Shown here: positions 1-8,929 of the stretch, in pieces
Layout: every line of letters starts with the position of its first letter
How positions within the stretch are numbered: position 1 is the stretch's first letter
Origin: Oceanirhabdus seepicola
Lineage (GTDB): Bacteria > Bacillota > Clostridia > Clostridiales > Clostridiaceae
Assembly: GCF_023684385.1 (NCBI RefSeq)
Contig: NZ_JAGSOJ010000001.1
Coordinates: 1,511,146 to 1,575,145 of the forward strand
Direction of reading: 5' to 3'
Length of the DNA stretch: 64,000 bases
The notes under the pieces: model-generated
Told to the model about the DNA's origin: nothing
Database searches by the model: none
The model's input: only the letters and a program-made list of their open reading frames with translations
Position numbers and translations under genes: made by a program

Positions 1-593
1 GCTCCATGTCCGCCTCTACCTGTTATAGTAATTCTGAAACGATCACATGAAGATGCTATTTTGCCACTTCCCCCTAATACCACACCTGAAGGTAATAATG
101 GCGTAACATGAAGTGCCAATGCAGCATCTACTTTAGGAGACTCTAAAACACCTGCATTTACCATTCTCTCAGCACCAGTGAAACCTTCTTCATCTGGCTG
201 AAACATTAATTTTATAGTTCCTTCAATTTCTTCTTCATTATTTTTTAAAAGTTCTGCTACTCCCAGCAACATCGCAGCATGCATATCATGTCCACAAGCA
301 TGCATATTCCCTGTTTTAGATTTAAAAGCTAAGTCTGTTTCTTCCTCTAAAGATAGCGCATCCATATCTCCTCGAATAAGTATTGTCTTCCCTGCTTTCT
401 TCCCACCAGCAATAGCTACAATCCCAGACTCGCAAATTTCCGCTGGATCATAACCAAAATTTTTGAGTTGACTTAGAACATACTCCTTTGTTTTTGGTAA
501 TTCAGCACCTACCTCTGCATTTTCATGAAAAAATCTTCTATGCTTTACAATTTTGTTTTGAATTGCTTTTGCATCATCAAGTATTCTTTTCAT
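1..593 (-). CDS. M20 family metallopeptidase / amidohydrolase (truncated by window edge)
   Basis: Zinc-dependent amidohydrolase of the M20/hippurate-hydrolase (AbgB, IAA-amino-acid hydrolase) type, expected to release an amino acid from an N-acyl amino acid or peptide in the cytoplasm. The reverse-strand reading starts MKRILDDAKAIQNKIVKHRR at an ATG (591-593) preceded by GGAGGGGG. It shows the metal-ligand stretch GNMHACGHDMHAAMLLG and the following FQPDEEG acid motif. About 197 residues are visible; the remainder lies before position 1. The PucR regulator just upstream on the same strand may control it, although a terminator separates the two. The substrate cannot be told. Confidence 0.9.
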   Translation of the reverse strand, partial: MKRILDDAKAIQNKIVKHRRFFHENAEVGAELPKTKEYVLSQLKNFGYDPAEICESGIVAIAGGKKAGKTILIRGDMDALSLEEETDLAFKSKTGNMHACGHDMHAAMLLGVAELLKNNEEEIEGTIKLMFQPDEEGFTGAERMVNAGVLESPKVDAALALHVTPLLPSGVVLGGSGKIASSCDRFRITITGRGGHG

Positions 594-734
594 TTTATCC
601 CCCTCCATTTATTATTTATATATTCTCTAATTTGTTTATCCTAAAACATTCTGAATCACATCAATATTTTGAATGTATTATCTCTTCTTTTATGTTATTA
701 TAAATACTACTTGTTGAATATATCTTTAAAGGAC

Positions 735-777
735 AATAAAAAAATAGGATATTGTACTCTTAGTACAATATCCTATT
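735..777 (-). terminator. Intrinsic terminator of the PucR gene
   Basis: Perfect 16-bp inverted repeat (743-758 with 762-777, 3-nt loop), followed on the minus strand by a T-rich tract. The stem overlaps the TAG stop of the PucR gene. Confidence 0.85.
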
Positions 778-2374
778 CCTTCATTTGTGTTAATTTGAGC
801 GAAAGGGCTATATTTAGCTTCTGTTCACTATTTGATAAATCTATATTCAGTATTTCAGATATCCTCTTAAATCTATACTTCATTGTATTGTAATGGATAA
901 AGAGTTCTTCTGCACTTGTCTTTAAATTCCAATCATTTTTAGATAATACTTTTATAGTTTCCAACAAATCAGCACTGTGTTCTCTATCGTAATCAATTAG
1001 CTTTCCTAAGTTTTCAAGATAAAACTCTTGTGCTTCTGGACTTTGATAAACGGACAAAAGAAGATTAAATATACCCAGTTTTTCATAATGAACAGTATTG
1101 TCGTTCCCATAAATTAGCCGCCCAAGTTTTATTGACTTTTTAGCCTGAGAATAACTATGATGCACATCTTTTACACATTCCATATATTTCCCAATACCAA
1201 TAGTTAAAGTAAAAGAATAAGATTTGTAGATTTTTTTCCTCAGTTTGTCTGACACATCTTTTAATTCATTAAGAAAAGATGATAAGTCTTTATTTCCTCT
1301 ATCTAAAAGAATAACTATATAGTCACTAAAAGTCGCATAGATAATATTTTGAAAATGTTTTTTAAAGTGTTTTCTTGTATCACGAAATATATCTTCTTTA
1401 GTATTTATAATTGCTTCCGTCGGATTATTGTCATCAAACTTCATGTATCGACTCTTATACTCATCAATGTCTACAATAACTGCTATCATACCCTTGTCAA
1501 AATGCCATCCATAAAATTCCGCTCTACGGTTCAATTCTTCAAGGGAGTTCAAATTATCTGTGATTAAATCTTGAACAAATTCATTTCGATACTTACTTTC
1601 TATTTGCTGATTCGAAATTTTCTTTTGTATTTGCAATTTTATTACTGAACTAGCATGTTCAATAGCTATTTCCTCATAGTCAGTCAAATTGTATGCTTGC
1701 TTATTGTCATCACTCAAAATGATATAACCATATTTTCTAGACTCTATCTCAACTGGTATGCTTATTTTAGTGGAAATCATTTCATTGAGTGTTGAGTTAT
1801 TAAAGTTCATCTCCAAATTATCATCAACTTTTCCGATAATCTCATTATCAAAGTATTTATCATAATAGATGATATTCTTTTGAAGTGTACTACTCAAGTC
1901 ATCTATGACATTATGAATAGTACCACCGCGAATAATATTATTTGTAAATAATTTTAGAATTTTTTCTGAAAATTCAAGTCTTTTGGCTTGTTTATTAATT
2001 ATCTCAGACTGAACTGGATTAATTACATCTGCATATGCTAATTCAATAGGCACAGTTATTATAGGAATTTTCAATGAATCTGCTAATTTAATTACTTCAT
2101 CTGGAATTTCATTTATAAACCGTCCCACTTTAATCCCTAAAGCTGAAGCTCCTGATTCTTTCAATTTATGAATTACATCGATTATCTCCATAGTGTTGTC
2201 TTTATAAAGGTAGCCTGAAGAAATTACAAATTCCCCACCTTTTAAATACTCATACGCAGGCACTTCGCCGAAAGTTATAGTAGTTACAAATCTTTCTAAT
2301 CCTTCTCTACCAGCTATAACTTTTAGACCTTTTAAACTCGGTAGATCTAACATTTCTTTTATTGTTAAATTCAT
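773..2374 (-). CDS. PucR family transcriptional regulator
   Basis: Predicted DNA-binding regulator of purine, amino-acid or amide catabolism. The first ~120 residues match the PucR N-terminal domain (MNLTIKEMLDLPSLKGLKVI start, EVPAYEYLKGGEFVISSGY motif). A central GGDEF-like/CdaR region spans about 290-410. The C-terminal PucR helix-turn-helix lies around 465-525 (DLLETIKVLSKNDWNLKTSAEELFIHYNTMKYR region). At 533 aa the length is normal for the family. The ATG follows AGGAGGAC. The neighbouring M20 amidohydrolase on the same strand is the likely target. The effector is unknown. Confidence 0.9.
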   Translation of the reverse strand: MNLTIKEMLDLPSLKGLKVIAGREGLERFVTTITFGEVPAYEYLKGGEFVISSGYLYKDNTMEIIDVIHKLKESGASALGIKVGRFINEIPDEVIKLADSLKIPIITVPIELAYADVINPVQSEIINKQAKRLEFSEKILKLFTNNIIRGGTIHNVIDDLSSTLQKNIIYYDKYFDNEIIGKVDDNLEMNFNNSTLNEMISTKISIPVEIESRKYGYIILSDDNKQAYNLTDYEEIAIEHASSVIKLQIQKKISNQQIESKYRNEFVQDLITDNLNSLEELNRRAEFYGWHFDKGMIAVIVDIDEYKSRYMKFDDNNPTEAIINTKEDIFRDTRKHFKKHFQNIIYATFSDYIVILLDRGNKDLSSFLNELKDVSDKLRKKIYKSYSFTLTIGIGKYMECVKDVHHSYSQAKKSIKLGRLIYGNDNTVHYEKLGIFNLLLSVYQSPEAQEFYLENLGKLIDYDREHSADLLETIKVLSKNDWNLKTSAEELFIHYNTMKYRFKRISEILNIDLSNSEQKLNIALSLKLTQMKE

Positions 2375-2548
2375 TTTTTAGTCCTCCTGAGTTTATTACT
2401 TATTGAGTGTAATCAGTACCAATAGATTACCTAACTTCTTCACCTTATTAATATGTTTTTATACCTAATATATTATTAATAGTATCATTTTGGGTATGCT
2501 ATTTCAATTTAGCGAACTATACACTCTCCACTCTCATCTACTCTTTTT

Positions 2549-3583
2549 TTACTCTCTCAAGAAACTTTTAAAATTATAACTACTTGCAGCCAAGAAACAA
2601 AGTGCCATGATCGCTAGTATAATAACACTTGGAAAAGCTTTCATTAAATCCTGTCCTTGTTCTAATCCTTTTACTACCCAATATTGTGGAGCAATGAATG
2701 AGTATTTTGATAAGAATTCTGGCATTAATTCCTTTGGCATAAATGTTCCACTTATTAAGCCTGTTGGAAGCACAATTAGATTTACTATAACTGGACTTAA
2801 ATCCGGACTCTTAAATACCCTTATAACTAAAAGCCCAATCCCTAAAATAAGAAGTATAAAAGGAATAAATACACTAGTTGCCACTATTATATTTTCAAAG
2901 ATTAGCTCTTTGAATAATAATAATCCCATAATATTTACAATTACAAGCTGCATAAATATCAAGACAAACATTGCTAATAGTTTTCCTCCAAGTAATTGAA
3001 AGCTTGAATAAGGACATGTACAACTTCTTTTTAATATATTGCTTTTCTTTAATTCAGAAAGTTCATTTATCATATATATCATGGAAAACATCATGAAGTT
3101 TATTAAGAATCCAACGACAAATATTTTCCCTGAAGATTTATGATGGTTTATATATTCAATTCTATCAGTTGATGCATTCTTTGGAATTTCTCCTAGAAGC
3201 TTTAATTCTCTTAATATATTATTCAGCTTGCTTTTTACTAACATATAACTATTCAAATCTGCTTTTAAAAGGGTAAATTTCTCTTCCTTTTCCTGTGAAA
3301 TAATAATACCTAAGGTTATTTTTTTATCTTTTAATTTTTTCTTTAAATCCTCTTCATTTAATATTGTAATATTCATTGTTGAATCATTTCTCAATTCATT
3401 TATAATATATTCACTTTTCTCACTTTTTAGCTTATCTGTAATCCCTATTTCCACAACAGCATTTGATGAACCATTTAAAAAACTTAATAAAAACATTATT
3501 ATTACTGGAGCTAATAAAATCCCTATAACCGCTTTCACATCTTTTAACATCTTCTTTAAATTAACTAATGCTATATTTAACAT
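2549..3583 (-). CDS. ABC-2 type transporter permease (second subunit)
   Basis: Membrane subunit of a drug/peptide-type ABC exporter. The chosen start, MLNIALVNLKKMLKDVKAV, has AGGAGAAGG just upstream; a start 18 bases earlier is open but lies on this RBS. The 344-aa protein has one N-terminal membrane helix, an extracytoplasmic loop of about 130 residues, then five helices at the C-terminus, as in the ABC2_membrane_3 family. It overlaps the 3' end of the other permease by 23 bases, so the two are translationally coupled. It is the last gene of the kinase, regulator, ATPase, permease, permease cluster. Confidence 0.88.
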   Translation of the reverse strand: MLNIALVNLKKMLKDVKAVIGILLAPVIIMFLLSFLNGSSNAVVEIGITDKLKSEKSEYIINELRNDSTMNITILNEEDLKKKLKDKKITLGIIISQEKEEKFTLLKADLNSYMLVKSKLNNILRELKLLGEIPKNASTDRIEYINHHKSSGKIFVVGFLINFMMFSMIYMINELSELKKSNILKRSCTCPYSSFQLLGGKLLAMFVLIFMQLVIVNIMGLLLFKELIFENIIVATSVFIPFILLILGIGLLVIRVFKSPDLSPVIVNLIVLPTGLISGTFMPKELMPEFLSKYSFIAPQYWVVKGLEQGQDLMKAFPSVIILAIMALCFLAASSYNFKSFLRE

Positions 3584-4709
3584 TTTTCCTTCTCCTCTCA
3601 CAAGAATTAAAAGAAATTAATCCTAAACATATTAAAATAATTATTTCTATTAAAACTATCAATATGGATGTTTTTACATTGGATAAATTATTTTGAAGCA
3701 GTGCTTCATGAAATATTCTTTGTATATTGTAATTAGGCATTAATTTAGATAGAAAAATAATATTATCAAATATATCTAATGGAAAAGAACTTCCCCCAAG
3801 AAACATTATTATCATAAGAATTAGTGTTATGATATTTTTGTATGTGTGTTCTCTTTTAAACATCCCTATTGAAATCCCATATAATCCTGTTATAAATCCT
3901 CCATGTATTAAGCATGGCAATATTAACTTTAAAGGAGATATTTCCATTCTTAAAACTAACATACTTGAAATTATCATATATATAAATGTAATTCCAAAAG
4001 AAATTATAAAAACTGTTACTACATTATTTAAGAAAATGGATTTTTTATCTACTTTCATTGAAATTAATCTTGTAAGCATTGAGTTTTCTCTCTCTTTAAT
4101 AAATTCTGAAGCAAAGGTAACTGCTATAAATAAACTCATAGCAACAAAAAGGTTAACAATCATAGTTTCATATGATGAGAGCTTTTTAGTTATTTCTATC
4201 TCTGTTGTTTCTGTGAAATCTTTATTTGATAGTTTTATGAACTCGCTCAAGAAAATTTTTCTTTCTTCAAAGGACATATTCGATATATCTTTTTGTGTAA
4301 GCACACTTACCAGTTCAGTGACAAGGTTGCTAACTATGTTTTTTTCCATAGAAGTTTTTCCGTAATTAATTATTTCCACCTTATCATTAGATTCCCTTAT
4401 AAATAATGACTCTTTTTTGTTTTTTAAAGTATCTATAAATTTCTCATCTTCAGTAGCTATGGCATTTATAAAAGGTAATTCTTTTAAAGATAGCATTGAA
4501 TTAATCCCTTCTGTATAACTATCATCTTTTTCAATTATTGTGTAGACATCAATATTTCTTAAGGTAATACTTTTATCCATCATTTTTTCATACAATGTTC
4601 CAAATAATAACCCTATGATTATTGGTGCTACTATAAAACAAAACAGGAAATATAGAATTGAAGATTTAATATATTTTAATTCTTTGATGGTTTGTGTTAT
4701 TAATTTCAT
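3561..4709 (-). CDS. ABC-2 type transporter permease (first subunit)
   Basis: Membrane subunit paired with the next permease to form a heterodimeric ABC-2 exporter. It has 382 aa: an N-terminal helix (around 17-37), a long extracytoplasmic region of about 130 residues, and a C-terminal block of five or six helices (around 185-375). The ATG is preceded by AGGAGGAGG, 11 bases after the ATPase stop, so the genes are co-transcribed. The substrate is not evident; such modules commonly export antimicrobial peptides or other cell-envelope-active compounds. Confidence 0.88.
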   Translation of the reverse strand: MKLITQTIKELKYIKSSILYFLFCFIVAPIIIGLLFGTLYEKMMDKSITLRNIDVYTIIEKDDSYTEGINSMLSLKELPFINAIATEDEKFIDTLKNKKESLFIRESNDKVEIINYGKTSMEKNIVSNLVTELVSVLTQKDISNMSFEERKIFLSEFIKLSNKDFTETTEIEITKKLSSYETMIVNLFVAMSLFIAVTFASEFIKERENSMLTRLISMKVDKKSIFLNNVVTVFIISFGITFIYMIISSMLVLRMEISPLKLILPCLIHGGFITGLYGISIGMFKREHTYKNIITLILMIIMFLGGSSFPLDIFDNIIFLSKLMPNYNIQRIFHEALLQNNLSNVKTSILIVLIEIIILICLGLISFNSCERRRKNVKYSIS

Positions 4710-4720
4710 TTTTCCTCCTC

Positions 4721-5662
4721 CTAATCCCTTAATTTTTTTCCTGTTAAGCTTAAAAAAACAGTCTCTAAATTAGGTTCATTTATACTTATATTAAGGATAT
4801 ACCCTTCATTTTCCTTAATTGTTTTTAATACATCTTCTATCTTGTACTGATTTGATGCAACTAAAACCTTCAGACTTTCATCATAATAGGCTTCACTAAC
4901 CCCTTGGAGTTTTTTCAATCTATTTATGATTTCTGGTCTATTATCCATTAGCTTTACATCAATAGTTGTCTCGTTTATAACTGATTTAAGTATGTCATCT
5001 TTTGTTCCACTTATAATCTCTTTTCCATTATCAATTACTAGAATTTTATTGCAGATTTTTTGGATTTCCTCCATATAATGAGATGTATATATAATTGTCA
5101 TTCCATGTTTTTTGTTCATATCAAGAGCAAACTCTAATATGTGATTACGTGACTGTGGATCAATTCCCACAGTTGGCTCATCCATTATAAGAATCTCAGG
5201 ATGATGCATAATAGCACAAGCTATATTTAATCTTCTTTTCATACCTCCTGAAAGCTTTTTAACTTTCATTTTCCTCTGTTCCTCAAGTGCAGTTACTTGT
5301 AAAGCTTCATTTATTCTCTCTTTTTTTACTTTCCCTTTTAACCCATACATTCCAGCAAAATAATTTAAATTGTCCAAAATACTTAAATTCTCAAATAAAG
5401 CTAATTCCTGCGGCACATATCCTATAAATGACTTTACCTTCTTAGAATCTTTTATTACAGAATACCCTTGTACATCTATATCACCTTTATCTATAGCAAC
5501 TATTCCACAAAGCATTGAAATCACTGTTGACTTACCTGCTCCATTCGGTCCTAGTAGTCCAAAAACTTCTCCTTTTTCTATGTTAAAACTTAAATTATCT
5601 ATAACCAATTTGTCATCATATCTCTTTGTAATATTTTTAAATCTAATTCTATTTGATTCCAT
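4721..5662 (-). CDS. ABC transporter ATP-binding protein
   Basis: ATPase of the exporter encoded with the two downstream permeases. It has 313 aa. Walker A is GPNGAGKST (around 38-46), the Q-loop is GYVPQE, the signature is LSGGMKRRL, Walker B is ILIMDEPTVGID, and the H-loop is YTSHYMEE. The C-terminal ~90 residues are the extension usual for NatA/DrrA-like ATPases. AGGGGAG lies before the ATG. A separate promoter is likely, because long hairpins lie between it and the response-regulator gene. Confidence 0.93.
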   Translation of the reverse strand: MESNRIRFKNITKRYDDKLVIDNLSFNIEKGEVFGLLGPNGAGKSTVISMLCGIVAIDKGDIDVQGYSVIKDSKKVKSFIGYVPQELALFENLSILDNLNYFAGMYGLKGKVKKERINEALQVTALEEQRKMKVKKLSGGMKRRLNIACAIMHHPEILIMDEPTVGIDPQSRNHILEFALDMNKKHGMTIIYTSHYMEEIQKICNKILVIDNGKEIISGTKDDILKSVINETTIDVKLMDNRPEIINRLKKLQGVSEAYYDESLKVLVASNQYKIEDVLKTIKENEGYILNISINEPNLETVFLSLTGKKLRD

Positions 5663-5752
5663 TATTATCTCCCCTTTTAGGCATATTCAAATAAATAATA
5701 ATTTCCTTGTGTTTATATTTACATTATATATTAATGTAAAGTTGAGCATAAT

Positions 5753-5796
5753 TGCCAAAAGTCATTCCTTTTGAATTTCAGGAATGACTTTTGGCA
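5753..5796. repeat. Perfect 16-bp inverted repeat (hairpin)
   Basis: TGCCAAAAGTCATTCC (5753-5768) is exactly complementary to 5781-5796, with a 12-nt loop. It lies between the response-regulator gene and the ABC ATPase gene. No clear T-tract follows on either strand, so it may act as a processing or attenuation hairpin rather than a plain terminator. Confidence 0.7.
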
Positions 5797-5811
5797 CTGT
5801 TTTAGGGATCG

Positions 5812-5896
5812 TTAAAAAATAACTTCCACTAAAATTGTTTCAAAAAGTGCAAGAACCATTCACATTTTTGAGCCAAAAGTGGAAGTAATTTTTAAG
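5812..5896 (-). terminator. Long nested hairpin after the response-regulator gene
   Basis: The outer arms (5812-5830 and 5879-5896) pair over about 18 bases with one bulge, and an inner imperfect hairpin lies within. On the minus strand the outer stem runs into a T-rich stretch, so it probably ends the kinase/regulator transcript. The inner sequence GCCAAAAGT recurs from the adjacent hairpin. Confidence 0.55.
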
Positions 5897-5903
5897 CCGA
5901 CCC

Positions 5904-6545
5904 TTACATTAATCCTTTTTTATAAGCAAATATAGCTATTTGTGTACGATCTCTCAAATCCAACTTAGATAATATTGTGCTTATATTATTTTTTATGGTT
6001 CCTTGAGCTAAAAACAACTCAGCACCTATTTCTTTATTTGTTAGCCCCTCTGCTACTAGCTTTATTATTTCTATCTCTTTTTCAGACAGTTGGAATTCAC
6101 TTATATCATTTTCTTTTACATCTTTAGTATTGTTACTTTCTTTCAGCATCATATTTGCTATTTCTGGGTTTACAACTACATTACCTGTATAAGCACCTTT
6201 GATGGCCTCGTATATTTTTTCACTTGAACTGTCTTTTAAAAGATAACCACTTGCCCCATAGGATAATGCTTTCACTATATATTCACTATCCTTAAATGTG
6301 GTTAGAATAATTATCTTGATTTCTTCCTTTATACTTTTAATCATTCTAGTTGCTTCTACCCCATTGCATTTTTCCATTCTTATATCCATGAGTGCCACAT
6401 GAACTAAGTTATTTTTACAAAACTCATACGCCTCTTCCCCATCACTAAAATCCCCAACTACTTCAATATCCTTATAAACAGATAAAAGTATTTTAAGTCC
6501 CTCTCTTATTAATATTTCATCATCTACAATTATTAATTTAATCAT
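5904..6545 (-). CDS. Response regulator, NarL/LuxR family
   Basis: Cytoplasmic two-component response regulator, 213 aa from the ATG at 6545, which has AAGAGGAG seven bases upstream. Longer reading frames to 6578 run into a repeat element and are not credible. The receiver domain (1-~118) has the acidic pair in IIVDDE, the phospho-acceptor Asp in ALMDIRM, a Thr in ILTTFK, and Lys in YLLKD. The LuxR helix-turn-helix lies at ~150-210 (LSEKEIEIIKLVAEGLTNKE). It pairs with the histidine kinase upstream and probably controls the downstream ABC exporter. Confidence 0.93.
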   Translation of the reverse strand: MIKLIIVDDEILIREGLKILLSVYKDIEVVGDFSDGEEAYEFCKNNLVHVALMDIRMEKCNGVEATRMIKSIKEEIKIIILTTFKDSEYIVKALSYGASGYLLKDSSSEKIYEAIKGAYTGNVVVNPEIANMMLKESNNTKDVKENDISEFQLSEKEIEIIKLVAEGLTNKEIGAELFLAQGTIKNNISTILSKLDLRDRTQIAIFAYKKGLM

Positions 6546-6561
6546 AAAAAATCTCCTCTTG

Positions 6562-6660
6562 TAGAGATTCCAACTCAAATATTAATTTATACAAGTCCAT
6601 AACTCATTGATACGCTGAGATTTTGGAACATATATAAATTAATTTTCGTACGGAATCTCA
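6562..6660. mobile_element. MITE-like inverted-repeat element, copy 1
   Basis: This 99-bp element is nearly identical to 56251-56350 (one substitution, one 1-bp gap and a changed terminal base). Its ends are inverted repeats (GAGATTCC against GGAATCTC), and the inner ATTAATTTATA-type arms also pair, so the whole element can fold. It carries no ORF. It fills almost the entire gap between the histidine-kinase stop (6665) and the response-regulator RBS. Confidence 0.8.
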
Positions 6661-6664
6661 ATAA

Positions 6665-7858
6665 TTAATCTATATAATTAACTTTTGGTATAGTTAAACA
6701 TATAGAAAATCCTTTTTCTTTTTCAGTATAATATTCAACTGTCCCATCCATTTCCTTTACTCTTTCTGAAATACCTTCTAATCCAAATGAAGAAGATACC
6801 TTGTCACACCCAATTCCATCATCTTTTATATTTACATAAAGTTTTTCTTTTAAAAACTGCATAGATACAGTAATGTTATTTACTTTCCCATGTTTAAGGG
6901 AGTTACTTAATCCTTCTTGTAAAATTCTATACAGATTATGGCTTTGTTCACTATGCAAACCCCATTTTTCCTTTGAAACAATAAACCTTACCTTTATTCC
7001 TGTTTTCTCTTCAAAAGATTTTATCATTTTTTCCATAGCCATTATTCCATCATATATCTCAAGCTCTTTTGGTTTTAATTCTCTTACTGTTCTTCTAATA
7101 CTATCAAGAGTATTTTCTACATATGTTATATTTTTTCCTAACATATTTTTTGCAAGTTCCGGCTCATTAATAAATATAGTTTCAACAGCTTTTAATTGTA
7201 TACATAAAGTTGACAATGCATGTCCCACACTATCATGTAATTCTCTTGATACTCTTGTTCTTTCTCTCAATACGGCTAATTCCTCAATTGTATTTGAATA
7301 GGATTTTAATTCATTATTTGCTTTTATGAGTTTTTCCTCGGAAATTCTTAATCTATCATAAAGCTCTTGTGCTTGATTCTTTTTACTATCTAGCTCTTTA
7401 AGATAATAGCTCAAAACTGAATATATAGCCAAACTTCCACATAAAAACATGTTAATAGAAAGACTGCTACTTTTATTGTTGAAAACTATAACTCCCACTA
7501 ATATATTTATCCCCAAAACTATTATCAAACTTTCATGACTTTTATAAAACAAAAATATATCCAAAATTGTTATAAATGTTAGTATTAAGGCGCCTACCCC
7601 TATTATGTTTTTGAAATACAATATAATAACTACATCTAAAATAACAGAGAAAGTAAATATTCCATACTTAAATGTATTTCTTTTACTTTCTTTAAAGAAA
7701 TACATTCTCAATATAGAATTAAGAATATAAAAAAGTGCTATAAGAAATTCAAAATATACATCCTTTTTATTTAAATTAAAAACCATGACTACCATTGCCA
7801 TAAGAATTATATAGCTTAAAAATCTCACAAAATAATAATTTATTTTTGTATGTATCAC
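6665..7858 (-). CDS. Sensor histidine kinase (HisKA_3 / DegS-NarX type)
   Basis: Membrane sensor kinase, 397 aa, starting at GTG with AAAGGGG upstream. The N-terminal ~150 residues form about six hydrophobic helices, followed by a coiled coil (~160-200). The dimerisation/phospho-acceptor box is RVSRELHDSVGHAL. The ATPase domain is C-terminal, with an N-box NLYRILQEGLSNSLKHG and a G-box DDGIGCD. Its partner is the response regulator immediately downstream. Signal and target are inferred from synteny with the ABC exporter. Confidence 0.92.
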   Translation of the reverse strand: MIHTKINYYFVRFLSYIILMAMVVMVFNLNKKDVYFEFLIALFYILNSILRMYFFKESKRNTFKYGIFTFSVILDVVIILYFKNIIGVGALILTFITILDIFLFYKSHESLIIVLGINILVGVIVFNNKSSSLSINMFLCGSLAIYSVLSYYLKELDSKKNQAQELYDRLRISEEKLIKANNELKSYSNTIEELAVLRERTRVSRELHDSVGHALSTLCIQLKAVETIFINEPELAKNMLGKNITYVENTLDSIRRTVRELKPKELEIYDGIMAMEKMIKSFEEKTGIKVRFIVSKEKWGLHSEQSHNLYRILQEGLSNSLKHGKVNNITVSMQFLKEKLYVNIKDDGIGCDKVSSSFGLEGISERVKEMDGTVEYYTEKEKGFSICLTIPKVNYID

Positions 7859-8004
7859 TGTCTTTCCCCTTTTATATGACTTATATATATATCATCTTCT
7901 TAATAAAAATTGTATCCCAATTCAAATAAAATTTCCAGATAATAATTATTTCTCATGCTTTAATATGGTATTTTTGAAGATGTAAAGGAATATGATGATT
8001 GACT

Positions 8005-8046
8005 GAATAGATAAAAAAAGCACACCCGTGCTTTTTTTATCTATTC
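8005..8046. terminator. Bidirectional intrinsic terminator
   Basis: Perfect 19-bp inverted repeat (8005-8023 with 8028-8046, 4-nt loop), with A and T runs inside the stem and an AGCAC/GTGCT tip. It overlaps the stop codon of the SIMPL-domain gene. Confidence 0.88.
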
Positions 8047-8715
8047 AAACATTTCATATTGAAAAACTACTGATACCCTTGATTTAAACTCTACATTTCC
8101 TAATTGTATAGGTGTAGCTCCATCCATCACTGCTAATCCCGTTCTTTCATAATATGGTTTTATTTGGTGCATATCTTTTTCACTTACCCTCAATGGTATT
8201 TTATTAATATTAACACCTAAAGTCTTTGCAACTACTTCCCCTTTTTTTCTTGCACTTATAACAGCCTTTTCTAAAGCCTGATTATAATAAAAGTCAGGGT
8301 TGGAAACTTCAAATCTTATATAGTTTATAACATTTGCACCGCTCTCAGTGGCAACATCTATTACTTCGCTAACTTTAGAAATATCTTTTATAGTAATTTT
8401 AAACATATGTTTAACTTCATATCCTCTTAAGCTTTTTTTACCATCTTGATAATCATACATTGGACTAATTGTATAAGTTGCTGTTTCAATATCATCTTCA
8501 TTAATTCCTATTTTCATAAGCCCTTTAATCACTTGATTTGATAATAATGTATTTTCTTCTTTAGCATTTTTTACATTCTTATCTTTAGTAACCACACCTA
8601 ACGAAATAATTGCCTGATCAGGCTTTGCGTTTACACTTCCTTCTCCCCATACTTTAATGTTATAATCTTTTTCATTATTTCTATTCAATCCAAAAGGCGT
8701 CATTAAATTATACAT
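8041..8715 (-). CDS. SIMPL domain-containing protein (DUF541)
   Basis: A 224-aa protein of the SIMPL/DUF541 family, related to Brucella BP26 and E. coli YggE. The family motif pattern is visible: VWGEGSVNAKPDQAIISLGV at the start, TATYTISPMYDYQDGKKSLRGYEV in the middle, and A-K-x-LGV near 165. No signal peptide is visible, unlike many relatives, so it is likely cytoplasmic. GGAGG precedes the ATG. It stands alone with its own terminator. The family is linked to oxidative-stress tolerance, but the molecular role is not known. Confidence 0.9.
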   Translation of the reverse strand: MYNLMTPFGLNRNNEKDYNIKVWGEGSVNAKPDQAIISLGVVTKDKNVKNAKEENTLLSNQVIKGLMKIGINEDDIETATYTISPMYDYQDGKKSLRGYEVKHMFKITIKDISKVSEVIDVATESGANVINYIRFEVSNPDFYYNQALEKAVISARKKGEVVAKTLGVNINKIPLRVSEKDMHQIKPYYERTGLAVMDGATPIQLGNVEFKSRVSVVFQYEMFE

Positions 8716-8806
8716 TTACCATTCCTCCATTGAAATATTATTCTACTTTATGTTTCTGTTTCAATATCATAATATTCTTAAAAGAAGCATTAGTGCTTTT
8801 AAAAAA

Positions 8807-8839
8807 AGCAAGTCAATTTAATTAAAAATTTGACTTGCT
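8807..8839. other. Hairpin in the SIMPL/LysR divergent region
   Basis: AGCAAGTCAA (8807-8816) pairs perfectly with 8830-8839. It lies between two divergently oriented genes, where a terminator is not required, so its role is unclear. Confidence 0.5.
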
Positions 8840-8857
8840 ATTTGTTTTCATACTCCT

Positions 8858-8891
8858 AGTTGTTGACAAAACAACTATAAATGTATATTGT
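8858..8891 (+). promoter_or_regulatory. LysR-gene promoter with overlapping palindrome
   Basis: TTGACA (8863-8868), a 17-bp spacer and TATTGT (8886-8891) precede the LysR gene. A perfect 7-bp inverted repeat (AGTTGTT, 5-bp gap, AACAACT; 8858-8876) covers the -35, a plausible autoregulatory site. Confidence 0.6.
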
Positions 8892-8929
8892 TATCATACA
8901 CAAGTGCAATTTAACTAGAGGTGACATTA

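Noticed and set aside
2607..2999. 130-codon plus-strand ORF inside the permease gene
   Set aside because: It lies antisense to a well-supported ABC permease with RBS and domain evidence; its sequence is Ile/Asn-rich and matches no family.
3829..4365. 178-codon plus-strand ORF inside the first permease gene
   Set aside because: Antisense shadow of the permease; no RBS and no recognisable domain.
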